A DNA stretch of 64,000 nucleotides from Bradyrhizobium sp. WSM3983 (GTDB lineage: Bacteria > Pseudomonadota > Alphaproteobacteria > Rhizobiales > Xanthobacteraceae): positions 396,771 through 460,770 of the forward strand of contig NZ_AXAY01000002.1 in NCBI RefSeq assembly GCF_000473045.1, read 5' to 3'. This document shows, one piece after another, positions 18,250 through 26,631 of the stretch. A program made the translations under genes and the position numbers. The notes under the pieces are model-generated. The model saw only the letters and a list, made by a program, of their open reading frames with translations. It did not search any database and was not told where the DNA came from. Numbering within the stretch: the stretch's first letter is position 1; each line of letters opens with the position of its first letter.

Positions 18250-18409
18250 AAGCCAGCCCCGGCAAAGAGATCGTATCGGGACATCGCTGGATTTCAATAT
18301 AATTTAGTTCACATTTCACGAACTGCTTAACGTGCAATTCAACGTGCATACGGTTCCAATATTTTGGTGAGGGAAGGCCCGCCGGGGCTGGCTTAATTGG
18401 CGGGCCTTC
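18250..18409. other. Nested inverted repeats (candidate structured RNA or boundary element)
   Basis: GAAGGCCCGCC (18373-18383) and GGCGGGCCTTC (18399-18409) form a perfect 11-bp stem whose loop holds GGGGCTGGCTT. That loop segment (CCGGGGCTGGCTT, 18382-18394) is itself perfectly complementary to AAGCCAGCCCCGG at 18250-18262. Two mutually exclusive structures are therefore possible across this intergenic region. No gene lies within it. Confidence 0.5.
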
Positions 18410-18586
18410 GACCCAAGCACAAGGCCGCGGATGTCCCCGAGGCCCCCGTCCCACACGAGACCGTGGACTCAATTGCTTACGAAAGTCTGACGTGACGCCG
18501 GAGCATATCCGACCGCCATAAGCACGGTTGGGCCAGCGACAAGCGGGTCGACGGTTCACGCTGGCGGGCTTCTTCTCACAGCGGGA

Positions 18587-18832
18587 TTACCTCGGCGGGT
18601 GCAAATCGCCTTGAAGCCAGCGGCCAAGGGACTTGGAATGCATCGGATCTTCGTAGGCGGCACGGATCGTAAGTACGTCATTGCAGAGAGCGCACTGAAA
18701 CCTGTGCAAGTCCACGCCTGAGCGCTCTGCCTCGATGCTGACGAGCGTCATCGAGGCGTTGCACCTTGGACAGACGGGGCGCTGGAATGTGTTCGGTGGA
18801 ATGGCAGGCGACGGGCGTTGAGGTTGGGCCAT
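18587..18832 (-). CDS. 81-aa zinc-ribbon protein
   Basis: The protein has a proline-rich start (MAQPQRPSPAIPPNTF), a first knuckle CPRC, the segment MTLVSIEAERSGVDLHRFQ and a second knuckle CALC. It ends in a basic tail (SKSLGRWLQGDL). The two CxxC pairs indicate a single zinc ribbon. It resembles small proteins common in Bradyrhizobium. Function unknown. Confidence 0.68.
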   Translation of the reverse strand: MAQPQRPSPAIPPNTFQRPVCPRCNASMTLVSIEAERSGVDLHRFQCALCNDVLTIRAAYEDPMHSKSLGRWLQGDLHPPR

Positions 18833-18972
18833 GATGCCTCCCTACGCATGGGCGGGAGCGCAAAACTCTCGGTCACCGGCAAATGCCAGAATACGGAAAC
18901 GGTGATGCCATAAGTATGCGCCTCATTGACCTAAAGCGCGAGTCAATTTGGGCTTGGTTCACGATGGCGCGC

Positions 18973-19122
18973 CTAATCTTCAATCACGTCGTACTCGAAG
19001 GCGACCCCCTCAGGGTCGTTTTCCTCAAACCACTTTTCCGCGGCGTCGACCGTGGAGAAGACCTTGATGTGGTCGACGTCGCCGACCTGCTTGGCGGTGT
19101 TCACGTACACGAAAACGGTCAT
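18973..19122 (-). CDS. 49-aa hypothetical protein
   Basis: From ATG 19122 it reads MTVFVYVNTAKQVGD, then HIKVFSTVDAAEKWFEEND and PEGVAFEYDVIED. The pattern is beta-strand, helix, strand, as in a minimal alpha/beta fold. Its ATG overlaps the stop of the upstream gene (ATGA at 19119-19122), so the two are translationally coupled. The longer in-frame extension upstream is the other gene read out of frame. Confidence 0.72.
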   Translation of the reverse strand: MTVFVYVNTAKQVGDVDHIKVFSTVDAAEKWFEENDPEGVAFEYDVIED

Positions 19123-19412
19123 TGATCCCTCTTGAGCTTGCGCCGGCCCCAATGCGGCTCCTTTCCCCTTGGGGTGAACTCCGGCACGTAGTGGCGGTTC
19201 AATGCCCGCAAGATGCCGATACGGGCAAACATCGTCGGGCCGCCGCCTTCCGCTACCAGGAGCAGCGCTTCCATGGCGGCTTGCCACTCCGGCGCGTTGT
19301 GCTCCTTCTTCGGCAGGGCGGCGATATACTCGCCGGCATCAAGCAGCGTGGCCAGCTTCGGGCCGGCAATGTCAATCGGCTCGTCGAAAGGCCGCCCCCA
19401 GCCTACGGTCAT
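19119..19412 (-). CDS. 97-aa hypothetical protein
   Basis: From ATG 19412: MTVGWGRPFDEPIDI, then LATLLDAGEYIAALPKKEH, WQAAMEALLLVAEGGGPTM and ARIGILRALNRHYV, ending basic (HWGRRKLKRDQ). It is helical and resembles a rhizobial hypothetical family. It overlaps the start of the 49-residue gene by four bases, forming a two-gene operon. Function unknown. The 54 in-frame codons upstream look noncoding. Confidence 0.68.
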   Translation of the reverse strand: MTVGWGRPFDEPIDIAGPKLATLLDAGEYIAALPKKEHNAPEWQAAMEALLLVAEGGGPTMFARIGILRALNRHYVPEFTPRGKEPHWGRRKLKRDQ

Positions 19413-19641
19413 TGTCGGGCAGGGCTCCTCGTCATCGGCCCGGACGCTATTCCTATCCGGAACAATACTGCCAACGTTGGGGAAACGTACAGACCGGCGC
19501 TTTGAGCTGTGAGCAAGGTCGGAGCTGCCTGATCCTCCCCAAAGGTCCAAGCACCCCAAACGGGCCCGGCCACCCACACCCAGAACCCAGGCCGGGGCCG
19601 TCTTTGCCCGCTATCGATAGCCCATCGCGGCTGTTGGCGGC

Positions 19642-19821
19642 TTACCCCCATGGAAGGGGCCTGACCTCGGCGCCGCGGCGGCCACAAGCCTGACAGATGA
19701 AGCGCGGCTCGATGTCGGATAGCCGGATATCGTCCGGCCAGCGATCAGCGTCCAGAGCAATGTGGTGGCCGCAACGATGCGCGCAATAGACCAGGACGCC
19801 GCGCAGGCCCATCTCGCGCAT
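19642..19821 (-). CDS. 59-aa zinc-binding microprotein
   Basis: From ATG 19821: MREMGLRGVLVYCAHRCGHH, then DADRWPDDIRLSDIEPRF, a knuckle CQAC and RRGAEVRPLPWG. The YCAHRC…CQAC arrangement suggests one zinc site. The DRWPDDIRLSDIEPRF core is a pattern I associate with small rhizobial proteins. Longer frames overlap it in other registers but lack these motifs. Function unknown. Confidence 0.65.
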   Translation of the reverse strand: MREMGLRGVLVYCAHRCGHHIALDADRWPDDIRLSDIEPRFICQACGRRGAEVRPLPWG

Positions 19822-20035
19822 CTCGCCGAATGTGAGTCAAATTGTCGATTGCTGGTGGCTCGGGGGGACGCGCGAGCCACTGTGCGTCGTGGGTGTGGAG
19901 AACTAGAGCCGCCGGCCTTCGCCGGTGCGAGATGGCGTTATCCCCGCCACGAGTGCCTGACGCGACGAAAAACTTTTCTTGTCGTCGTACATTCTGTAGT
20001 TGATAAAGAAAACGGGCAGTCATTGGGTGGAGTGG

Positions 20036-20491
20036 ATGTTTCGTCAGCAATTTTTCCTGCTCGCCATCGCATTTTGTGCACTACCGTTCGCGCTGGCCGG
20101 TTGCCTGTCGCTGGGCGGTCCGATGGTGTGGAGTTACTACGATAAGTGCAGCGCTCAAACTTCGTCCTTTCTAGCTATGGCGGAATGCGGCAAGCAGGCC
20201 CGCAATGCCGATTGCATCCCCAGTAATGATTGTTCGTCTATGGGGAACGCGTACGTCCAATTTACAGACTCGTTGGTCTTGTCGGTCAAAAACAAAGAAA
20301 TGACCGAGGCCGAAGCGATGCGTCGATTTGCCGAGTACAAGACTTCCCTGATCCAAGGAGAACGTCGAGACGACGCGATTAGAGATGCAGGCAGAGCGGC
20401 GGCTGGTCCCGCTCCGATTCCTCGCTCGGATGCGCCTGTTCTTCGGCCAGCACCGATTCCGTGCCCGCCCGCCTATCGGACCTGTTTATAG
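20036..20491 (+). CDS. Putative lipoprotein
   Basis: The 151 residues from ATG 20036 begin with a hydrophobic leader (FFLLAIAFCALPFALAGC) that ends in a lipobox LAGC, so the cysteine should be lipidated and the protein membrane-anchored. The mature part has several cysteines (CSAQ, CGKQ, CIPSNDC), a helical middle and a proline-rich tail. It lies upstream of the serine recombinase. Function unknown. Confidence 0.65.
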   Translation: MFRQQFFLLAIAFCALPFALAGCLSLGGPMVWSYYDKCSAQTSSFLAMAECGKQARNADCIPSNDCSSMGNAYVQFTDSLVLSVKNKEMTEAEAMRRFAEYKTSLIQGERRDDAIRDAGRAAAGPAPIPRSDAPVLRPAPIPCPPAYRTCL

Positions 20492-20591
20492 CGGCACGAG
20501 AAAATATTCCGATATGCCGAAATGTTCGCTTGCTCCGTCGGGCAGAACAGTGGTTCATAGGGTGCTCCTGATCGAATGAGGAGCGGGCTCA

Positions 20592-20813
20592 ATGGCGGAA
20601 GAAATCCAAGCGTCATCTGAGCTATCCAAAATTGCGAAGCTCAACGGAGACTTCCGAAGAAATTACGGGAGGCTGCTTGGTGCGTTTCTGTATCTGCGTT
20701 CGATCAGCGCGGCTCGCCATGCATCCCATTGGGGTGGGCTGATCGTGGCTTTTGCGACAGCCATTCTGACCTGGGTGGCAAAGTATGGATGGCCGTGGAG
20801 CAGTCCATCTTGA
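20592..20813 (+). CDS. 73-aa membrane protein
   Basis: The N-terminal half is charged and helical (ASSELSKIAKLNGDFRRN). A single membrane segment lies at 48-66 (GGLIVAFATAILTWVAKY). A GAGGAG ribosome site lies 9 bases before ATG. It sits 73 bases upstream of the recombinase start chosen here and could be co-transcribed. Function unknown. Confidence 0.5.
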   Translation: MAEEIQASSELSKIAKLNGDFRRNYGRLLGAFLYLRSISAARHASHWGGLIVAFATAILTWVAKYGWPWSSPS

Positions 20814-20886
20814 AGACGTGAGTTTCGCGGCTCTGGCTGGTTGTCGTAAATTGCCTAAAACGCGCGATGCGTTTGAGGCCGATTCG

Positions 20887-22512
20887 ATGGTCAATGCGCT
20901 CGTTCCGCACAAAATCTCTTTGCCAAAAGCGCAGCGGACACTCCGCGCTGCGCAATACGTCCGCATGTCGACGGACCACCAGCAGTACTCCATCGAGAAT
21001 CAAGCTGCTGTCATCGCCGCCTACGCACAAGCGCGCGGGCTCGAAATTGTTCGAACGTATCGGGACGATGGTGAGAGTGGTCTTGCGATAAAAAACAGGC
21101 CGGGTCTGATCGGTTTGATCGCCGACGTCTGCCAACGCCGAGCTAATTTCGATCACATCCTCATCTACGACGTCAGTCGATGGGGGCGGTTTCAAGACAC
21201 CGATGAAAGTGCCCACTACGAATTTGTCTGCCGGGAGGCGGGCGTCACAGTTTCTTATTGCGCGGAGCAATTCGAGAACGATGGAACTGTGATTTCAAGC
21301 ATTGTGAAGAACATCAAACGAGTGATGGCTGCCGAATACAGTCGAGAGCTATCGGTCAAGGTGCACGCCGGCGCGTGCCATTTGTCGAGGCTTGGCTTTC
21401 GGCAAGGCGGTCACCCTTGCTTCGGGCTACGTCGAGAACTGTTTGATGGAAGTGGCAGATCAAAAGGGGTGCTGGAGGCCGGACAATGGAAATCACTTCA
21501 GACCGATCGCATCATCCTACGCCCAGGACCGCAGCATGAAATCGAAACGGTAAGGCTTATATTCGATCGTTTCGTGAACGGGCATCGCACCGAGACCAAG
21601 ATTGCGCGAGAGCTCAATCTTTGCGGTGTCTTTAATCGCGGTCGGCCGTGGACCTGCGGAAAAATCCACTATCTGTTGCAGAACGATAATTACATCGGGA
21701 CCAATCGTTACAACCGGCATAGCGCCAAGCTGCGAACGGCCCGAAAAGAAAATGCTCCGGCAGATTGGATCAAGAAGGAGGGCGTTTTTGAACCTATAGT
21801 TGATAAGGAGATTTTCGCGAAAGCACAGCAGATGCTCATGGATCGCCAACACACCCGGGGGGTGTCGGACGAGGAAATGCTGAAGCGGCTGAGGGTCCTG
21901 CTACATCGTAGAGGGAGGCTGAGCAGGGACGTCATCAACGAGACAGAAGGTATCCCGGGCACAACAGCATACTTGGCGCGCTTTGGCAGCCTGAGCAACG
22001 CCTATCGGTTGATTGGCTATACTCCGAAGCGAAACTACGAGCACATTAAGTCGCGTCCAGTCCGCTGCGATATGATCAAGACTACGGTCCTGAAGGTGGG
22101 GTCCGCGCTCGCAGAATCCGGACGAGATGTCAGAGTTGATCAGGTTCGTCAGATCCTGAGGGTGCACGTAATCGCGATATCGTTCCGCGTGGCACGCAGC
22201 CGCAATGCGCGCGGGGCGACACATCCTAGCTGGGTGATAGTGCGTGGTCGGCATCTTCCGTCGGGCCTCGTTGCCGTGATCAGGCTGAGCGACGGCAATC
22301 GAGAGATCATGGATTATCTCATAATGCCTGCGTCTCGGCTGGTTGGGCGCGACCTGAGATTTAGCGAGAGGAACCGTGAGAGTTTCGGTCTGCAGCGATA
22401 TGGGACCATGGCCGGACTAATCGAAACGATCAAACGGCGCGTGAGCAATCTTGCTTATCTGACGAAGCGAATACCGTCGGTTCTTGACGAGCGACCAGCT
22501 TCGAATGGCTGA
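20887..22512 (+). CDS. Large serine recombinase
   Basis: The 541-residue protein has an N-terminal resolvase domain with YVRMSTDHQ, where Ser28 is the likely catalytic serine. The supporting motifs DDGESGLAI, YDVSRWGRFQD and AAEYSRELS follow. After it comes a Recombinase domain (about 160-330; …GRPWTCGKIHYLLQNDNYIG…) and a long C-terminal region. Such enzymes integrate or excise DNA through a serine-linked intermediate and do not need tRNA targets. ATG 20887 avoids overlap with the upstream gene. An earlier ATG at 20785 is possible. A 29-bp imperfect direct repeat flanks this region (19871 and 22557). Confidence 0.85.
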   Translation: MVNALVPHKISLPKAQRTLRAAQYVRMSTDHQQYSIENQAAVIAAYAQARGLEIVRTYRDDGESGLAIKNRPGLIGLIADVCQRRANFDHILIYDVSRWGRFQDTDESAHYEFVCREAGVTVSYCAEQFENDGTVISSIVKNIKRVMAAEYSRELSVKVHAGACHLSRLGFRQGGHPCFGLRRELFDGSGRSKGVLEAGQWKSLQTDRIILRPGPQHEIETVRLIFDRFVNGHRTETKIARELNLCGVFNRGRPWTCGKIHYLLQNDNYIGTNRYNRHSAKLRTARKENAPADWIKKEGVFEPIVDKEIFAKAQQMLMDRQHTRGVSDEEMLKRLRVLLHRRGRLSRDVINETEGIPGTTAYLARFGSLSNAYRLIGYTPKRNYEHIKSRPVRCDMIKTTVLKVGSALAESGRDVRVDQVRQILRVHVIAISFRVARSRNARGATHPSWVIVRGRHLPSGLVAVIRLSDGNREIMDYLIMPASRLVGRDLRFSERNRESFGLQRYGTMAGLIETIKRRVSNLAYLTKRIPSVLDERPASNG

Positions 22513-22746
22513 GCGGCGCGCGTAGAGGCATTTATCCTTGCTGACGACTCGGAGCGCGCGAGATACTGCGCGTCGTGGGTGTGGAACGACACTCGGAGCA
22601 AGTGTTTTCCGCGGAGGGCGATGCGGTTCTGAGGAAAAAGCTACTGCTCGACGGGGCACTGGCCGCAGGAATCTGATCGGCCACATGGGATCAGCACGAC
22701 ATCGACGAGCTCGCGCGTCATCGAGCGCCGGTCCCCGTCGCCGAAA

Positions 22747-22948
22747 CTATCTCAACCCGGCGGCCGCTTGAGAAAGATCGTCACCATCACCCTCCATCAG
22801 CCACAGGATCGGCGCCCACACCAAGATGGGAGCCGCAGCCATCAGCGCGGTCCGAATGAAGCCTTTGGCCTTCTCCCGCCGCGCCCACAGCTCGCGAGAT
22901 GGCGATCCCTACGGAAATGCCGGCGATAAGGCCGACGAGCGCGGTCAA
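22747..22948 (-). pseudogene. Frameshifted two-helix membrane microprotein
   Basis: From a TTG at 22948 the minus strand reads LTALVGLIAGISVGIAISRA. In a second frame it continues ELWARREKAKGF…TALMAAAPILVWAPILWLMEG to a TAG at 22747. Both pieces look like membrane helices, and joining them needs one frameshift near the SRA/ELWA junction. I read it as a broken gene of about 65 residues. Confidence 0.35.
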
Positions 22949-23040
22949 TTCCGCTCTCCCGTGTGCATAGTGTGTGCACGCGGGGTTTTTAAGGGAGAGG
23001 GAGAAAGACTCGTTAGTGCGCTTAAGTAATTGAATTAGCT

Positions 23041-23087
23041 TGGTGAGCGCGCTGGGGCTCGAACCCAGGATCCCGTGACTAAAAGCC
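23041..23087 (-). tRNA. tRNA-Lys(UUU) 3'-half fragment (integration scar)
   Basis: The minus strand runs from CTTTTAG (UUU anticodon) through the T-arm (CTGGG TTCGAGC CCCAG) to acceptor end CGCGCTCACCA. The acceptor 5' strand and D-arm are missing and the sequence upstream of the anticodon does not pair, so this is a scar, not a gene. It has the same architecture as the fragments at 4009 and 62354. Confidence 0.78.
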
Positions 23088-23489
23088 ATGTGCTGAGGTC
23101 GTCCTGCGCGCGTTCAGCTTGACCGGCAAAATGCCCGATCAACAAATAGATCCGCTCCCTGGCCGTTTTGAAGGAAGGCTTGGGGCAGGTCGCAAGCCAC
23201 GCTCAGCGGCGGAAAACTACGGTTGAGATATTGCTGAGGCGACCGTTGCAAACACCGTAGCTATTATTCAGAGGCGCATGAAAAATCGAGTTAAATCAGC
23301 GAGGTTGACAAGGACACCCCTAGTCCCGAACGGACCAAAGGCTTTCATCGCGTAGTTGCCGCCGAGGCCGTTGTGAGCTTGCGGCAGTTTGTTAAAGTGG
23401 GAAATAAGCTTCAAGAGGACATGGCGACATGAGAAATCTCACGAGGGCGATATTGAAGCGTCTGCGACGCGAAAGCCTTCCATTCGCCG
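23088..23489. other. Gene-free stretch
   Basis: I see no supported gene between the tRNA-Lys fragment and the repeat. Confidence 0.4.
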
Positions 23490-23800
23490 ACTGATAAGGT
23501 TTGGTCGCAAATGGACGCAGCTTCGCGAACTGATAAGGAAATGAACAAACCTTATCAGTTCCGAATGTAGCTCAAGGAGTGCAATGCTCGAGTGGGTGTG
23601 CATTCGCCTTCTCTTGGACCCGACCTGTGCGCGGAAAATCCGAAGTAGTGGCTTCCGCTCCCCTTCATGGATATATGAAGCTGAAAAAGCTCAGCGGCGG
23701 AAGCTCAGTCGATCCAATGATGGACTGGAGCGAGAGTTTAGGTTTTCAATCGGTTTAGAGGGTGGCGTGTGCACCCAGAGATCAAGAAAATCTACACTCG
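23490..23800. repeat. ~300-bp repeat containing an ACTGATAAGG inverted repeat
   Basis: ACTGATAAGG occurs at 23490-23499 and again at 23529-23538, the latter facing CCTTATCAGT at 23550-23559. The flanks, from TTGGTCGCAAATGGACGCAG to the GTGTGCACCC…AGATCAAGAAAA end, match 46148-46445. Nothing coding is shared. Confidence 0.65.
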
Positions 23801-24069
23801 GCGAGCGTGAAGCGGTCGCGCACGGAGCTTCCATTAATGAGCGGATCACTTCTGCGGCATCTTGCTATTTGTGCGCGATAGCCGCTGGCGGATACATCTT
23901 CGATTCTGCGGAGCTCTATGGCATACCGCACCAGGCTAATAGCGCGGACCGCGATTTGTGATGACGTTGGCCTCACGGGATGGGCTACGAGCGAAATGCG
24001 GTTTGGTTGGATCGCGGATCGTCGATTCACGAGGTCGGCTGGGTGCTTACCCGCCTTCACTAACTATCA

Positions 24070-24673
24070 TCAGCGAGAGCGGGCACGATCCGTGCAAGCA
24101 ACGATATCGCGGGAGAATTTTCGACCCACTTCCTGCGGTGGCACGAACACCGCTAAGTATCGGCCATCGCCCGCGAGCTGATAAGTAGCGATCTCGCCAT
24201 AGCCAACGGCAGTCAGTTCGCAACGCAACAACTCAATCGGCGTGCCATGCTTCGAGGTCGGTCGCTCGAAGTCGACAATTCCGACCCGCGCGCCCGGCTC
24301 CAAGGTGGGCGCGAGATTATAGAGGAAGGCATACGGTTGGGCTATCTCGTGATCCATGTGCCCGAGGATGGCCGCGTCCAGGGAGGAAGCGGGCAGGCGG
24401 GGGTCGTGTCGTTCGCCCGTTGCGAATATGACGTTTGTCAGCCCCATTCATTCCGTTCGCCGTGTAGTAGCCGCTGCTTGCCCCGCTATCGCCGACAGTC
24501 ATGCCTGGTTTCAGCTCAAGAAAGCGTGCGACCTCACAGGCCTTTTGTCCGCTATGTGCTGCGCGTGGACCAAAGGATTGTAGGTACTCTAGGATCTTGC
24601 GAAAAGCCCATGATGTATGCCGCAGTTTCTTGCGCCCGGGAACAATTTGCGACGATTCTTCTCCTGATAGCAT
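24070..24673 (-). pseudogene. Class I SAM-dependent methyltransferase pseudogene
   Basis: One frame (up to 24673) carries a motif-I-like segment, ELKPGMTVGDSGASSGYYTA. A second frame (from 24447) continues GLTNVIFATGERHDPRLPA, then AAILGHMDHEIAQPYAFLYNL and GARVGIVDFERP, the later methyltransferase motifs. About 50 residues between them are missing and the frame changes, so the enzyme cannot be made. The order matches UbiE-like methyltransferases. Confidence 0.65.
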
Positions 24674-25050
24674 CGGCCAGGGCCCGCTGGTGCGATGGTG
24701 TTGACTGCGAATGCGACTGAGGCCCAGCTAGGCTATGGGAGCTGGCCTTCTCGCGCCAATGAAGCAACCTCGTGCGAGGATCGGCAGCTTTTCGCGCAAA
24801 CCGGACATTCGGACGAGCACGCAAGTTGCAGAAGAGCCCAAAAGCGAACCAATTCGGCCATGATCGTTTTCGCGTTGGCCTTTCGGATCTCGGCGGGTCG
24901 GGAGCCTATCTGACCGGCTCGTACAGGCAACCTGCCGGGCAACCGCGCGCGCTTAATGAGCGTTTAATGCTTTTGCGCAACAGATAGAGCACCAGCGCGG
25001 AATTAGTCCTAGTTACGAGTGCGAGCCGAGCTCCCGAGGAGGGGAATCGG

Positions 25051-25635
25051 ATGGGACTGCTTTTCATTGGAGTGCTGGCAGGAGTCCTGATCGGCTTTGG
25101 CTGGTTCGCGCCTTCCCGGGGGTATTTCCTCGGGTGTGCGTCGCGACCCTGTTTCGACAGGGTTGCAGTCGCCCAGCCCGCACAGCCAATGCCGACGGCA
25201 CTGGCGCAAGAGCCTGCGGTCGTCAAATCGAATTCCGCAACTCCGGCAAGGCCCGGCAAGAAATCATCTCCGAAGAAGCGCGAATCGGCTGACCTCGCCA
25301 AAGCGGCGTCCTCGCGAACGAGGATCAGCGTCCCGGCATCCGAACGGTCCGCGGAAATATCAGATCCTGCTCTGGACAAGGCGAAGGTCGCGATCGCGAC
25401 GAAGATGGAAGATCCGAAATCGGCCGAATTCAGCGACATGAAGCGCGCAATGCGAAAGAACATGTTTGGACGCCGCGTGGATACGATTTGCGGGCGTGTG
25501 AAAGGAAGAAGCGCGTCAGGCGGCGAGACCGGAGAGAGGCCGTTTCTGTATCTCGTCAAGGAGGATGAGGCATATGTCGTCGATGGCAAGTCAGGGTCGG
25601 CGTCGTCAACCGCGTATCGAAATATCTGCAATTGA
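25051..25635 (+). CDS. Membrane-anchored hypothetical protein
   Basis: This 194-residue protein has an N-terminal membrane helix (GLLFIGVLAGVLIGFGWFA), a Lys/Ser/Ala/Pro-rich linker (about 60-105) and a C-terminal globular domain (ALDKAKVAIATKMEDPKSAE … VDTICGRVKGRSA … PFLYLVKEDEAYVVDG). The C-terminal pattern resembles exported rhizobial domains with a conserved ICGRV segment. Its function is unknown. AGGAGGGG lies 6 bases before ATG. Confidence 0.72.
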   Translation: MGLLFIGVLAGVLIGFGWFAPSRGYFLGCASRPCFDRVAVAQPAQPMPTALAQEPAVVKSNSATPARPGKKSSPKKRESADLAKAASSRTRISVPASERSAEISDPALDKAKVAIATKMEDPKSAEFSDMKRAMRKNMFGRRVDTICGRVKGRSASGGETGERPFLYLVKEDEAYVVDGKSGSASSTAYRNICN

Positions 25636-25848
25636 GGGAGTGCGTCGACTGCGCCATCGCGTGGTTCGCGCCGAAATGATTTGAGCGGAAAGAATTTTCC
25701 CCAGGCGCCAAGTGATCCCGCAGTGGATACGACACCAACGCTGGCGCTGCACCGCTCTCGTGCTGCTCCATTCGGGATGAATGCGGCAGCAGGGGAGATG
25801 CAAACGAAATGGGAATATCGCGGAAATTCTTTCATTTTCGAGGAAGTC

Positions 25849-26631
25849 ATGCACGACATAACCAACACCTCAAAACGGCTCAATGAATCGCTTCACTTGC
25901 CGGTTCTGGTGATCATCGAGCCGCTCCTGTTGCCTCGCACATGCATTCTGAACGTCCTCAGGCGGGAATTGGACGAACTCGAGATCCTTGACATGGCAAC
26001 GGCCCAAAGCCTGGACTGCACGTCAGCCCGCGATGTTCGTCTGGTGGTGCTGAGCATCGCCGACAAGTCCATCGGCGATCCCTCGGTTGAGGACGATCTC
26101 GCCTTCGTTGCGGAGTGTTGTCCCACCGCCGCCGTTGCACTCCTGTCAAACCATGACGACGAGGCGACAGTGCAGGCCGCGATGCAGCGGGGCGTGCGCG
26201 GCTTTCTGTCCACCTCGCTGCCGATCGAGATCGTCATAGCCGGCCTGCGCCTCGTTCTTGTCGGCGGCGTCTACAGGCCGTTGCCCGTGGCCGGGATCAA
26301 CAGGATGCCGGATTTCGAACCGCCGGATGCGCGCGTGCTTGCGCCCACATATCTGATGAACGACGGAGCCAGAGTGGCCATTGACAGGAGCGTGACCGAT
26401 CTCACGCCTCGTGAGCAACAGGTTCTGGCGGAATTGGAGCTCGGCCTGCCCAACAAGCTGATCGCCGCCAAATTGAACCTCTCGGAAAGCACGGTCAAAA
26501 TGCACATCCAGCATATCATGAGGAAATGTGCTGCGCACAATCGCACGGAAGCCGTCCTCCGCTGGCGCGGCCGGTTGCCCGTGCTGAGCCGCGATCGCGA
26601 CCCCGGCGCCGTTCCGATGCCAGAGACCTAG
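25849..26631 (+). CDS. LuxR-type regulator with degenerate receiver domain
   Basis: In this 260-residue protein, residues 15-135 look like a response-regulator receiver fold, but the phospho-acceptor position lies in LVVLSIADKS, with no aspartate. Residues 185-238 are a LuxR/GerE helix-turn-helix (LTPREQQVLAEL … GLPNKLIAAKLNLSESTVKMH). It is probably controlled by ligand, partner or abundance rather than phosphorylation. It converges on the secretion operon, overlapping the adaptor gene end by 4 bases, and is a candidate regulator. ATG 25849 follows a GAGGAA site. Confidence 0.82.
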   Translation: MHDITNTSKRLNESLHLPVLVIIEPLLLPRTCILNVLRRELDELEILDMATAQSLDCTSARDVRLVVLSIADKSIGDPSVEDDLAFVAECCPTAAVALLSNHDDEATVQAAMQRGVRGFLSTSLPIEIVIAGLRLVLVGGVYRPLPVAGINRMPDFEPPDARVLAPTYLMNDGARVAIDRSVTDLTPREQQVLAELELGLPNKLIAAKLNLSESTVKMHIQHIMRKCAAHNRTEAVLRWRGRLPVLSRDRDPGAVPMPET

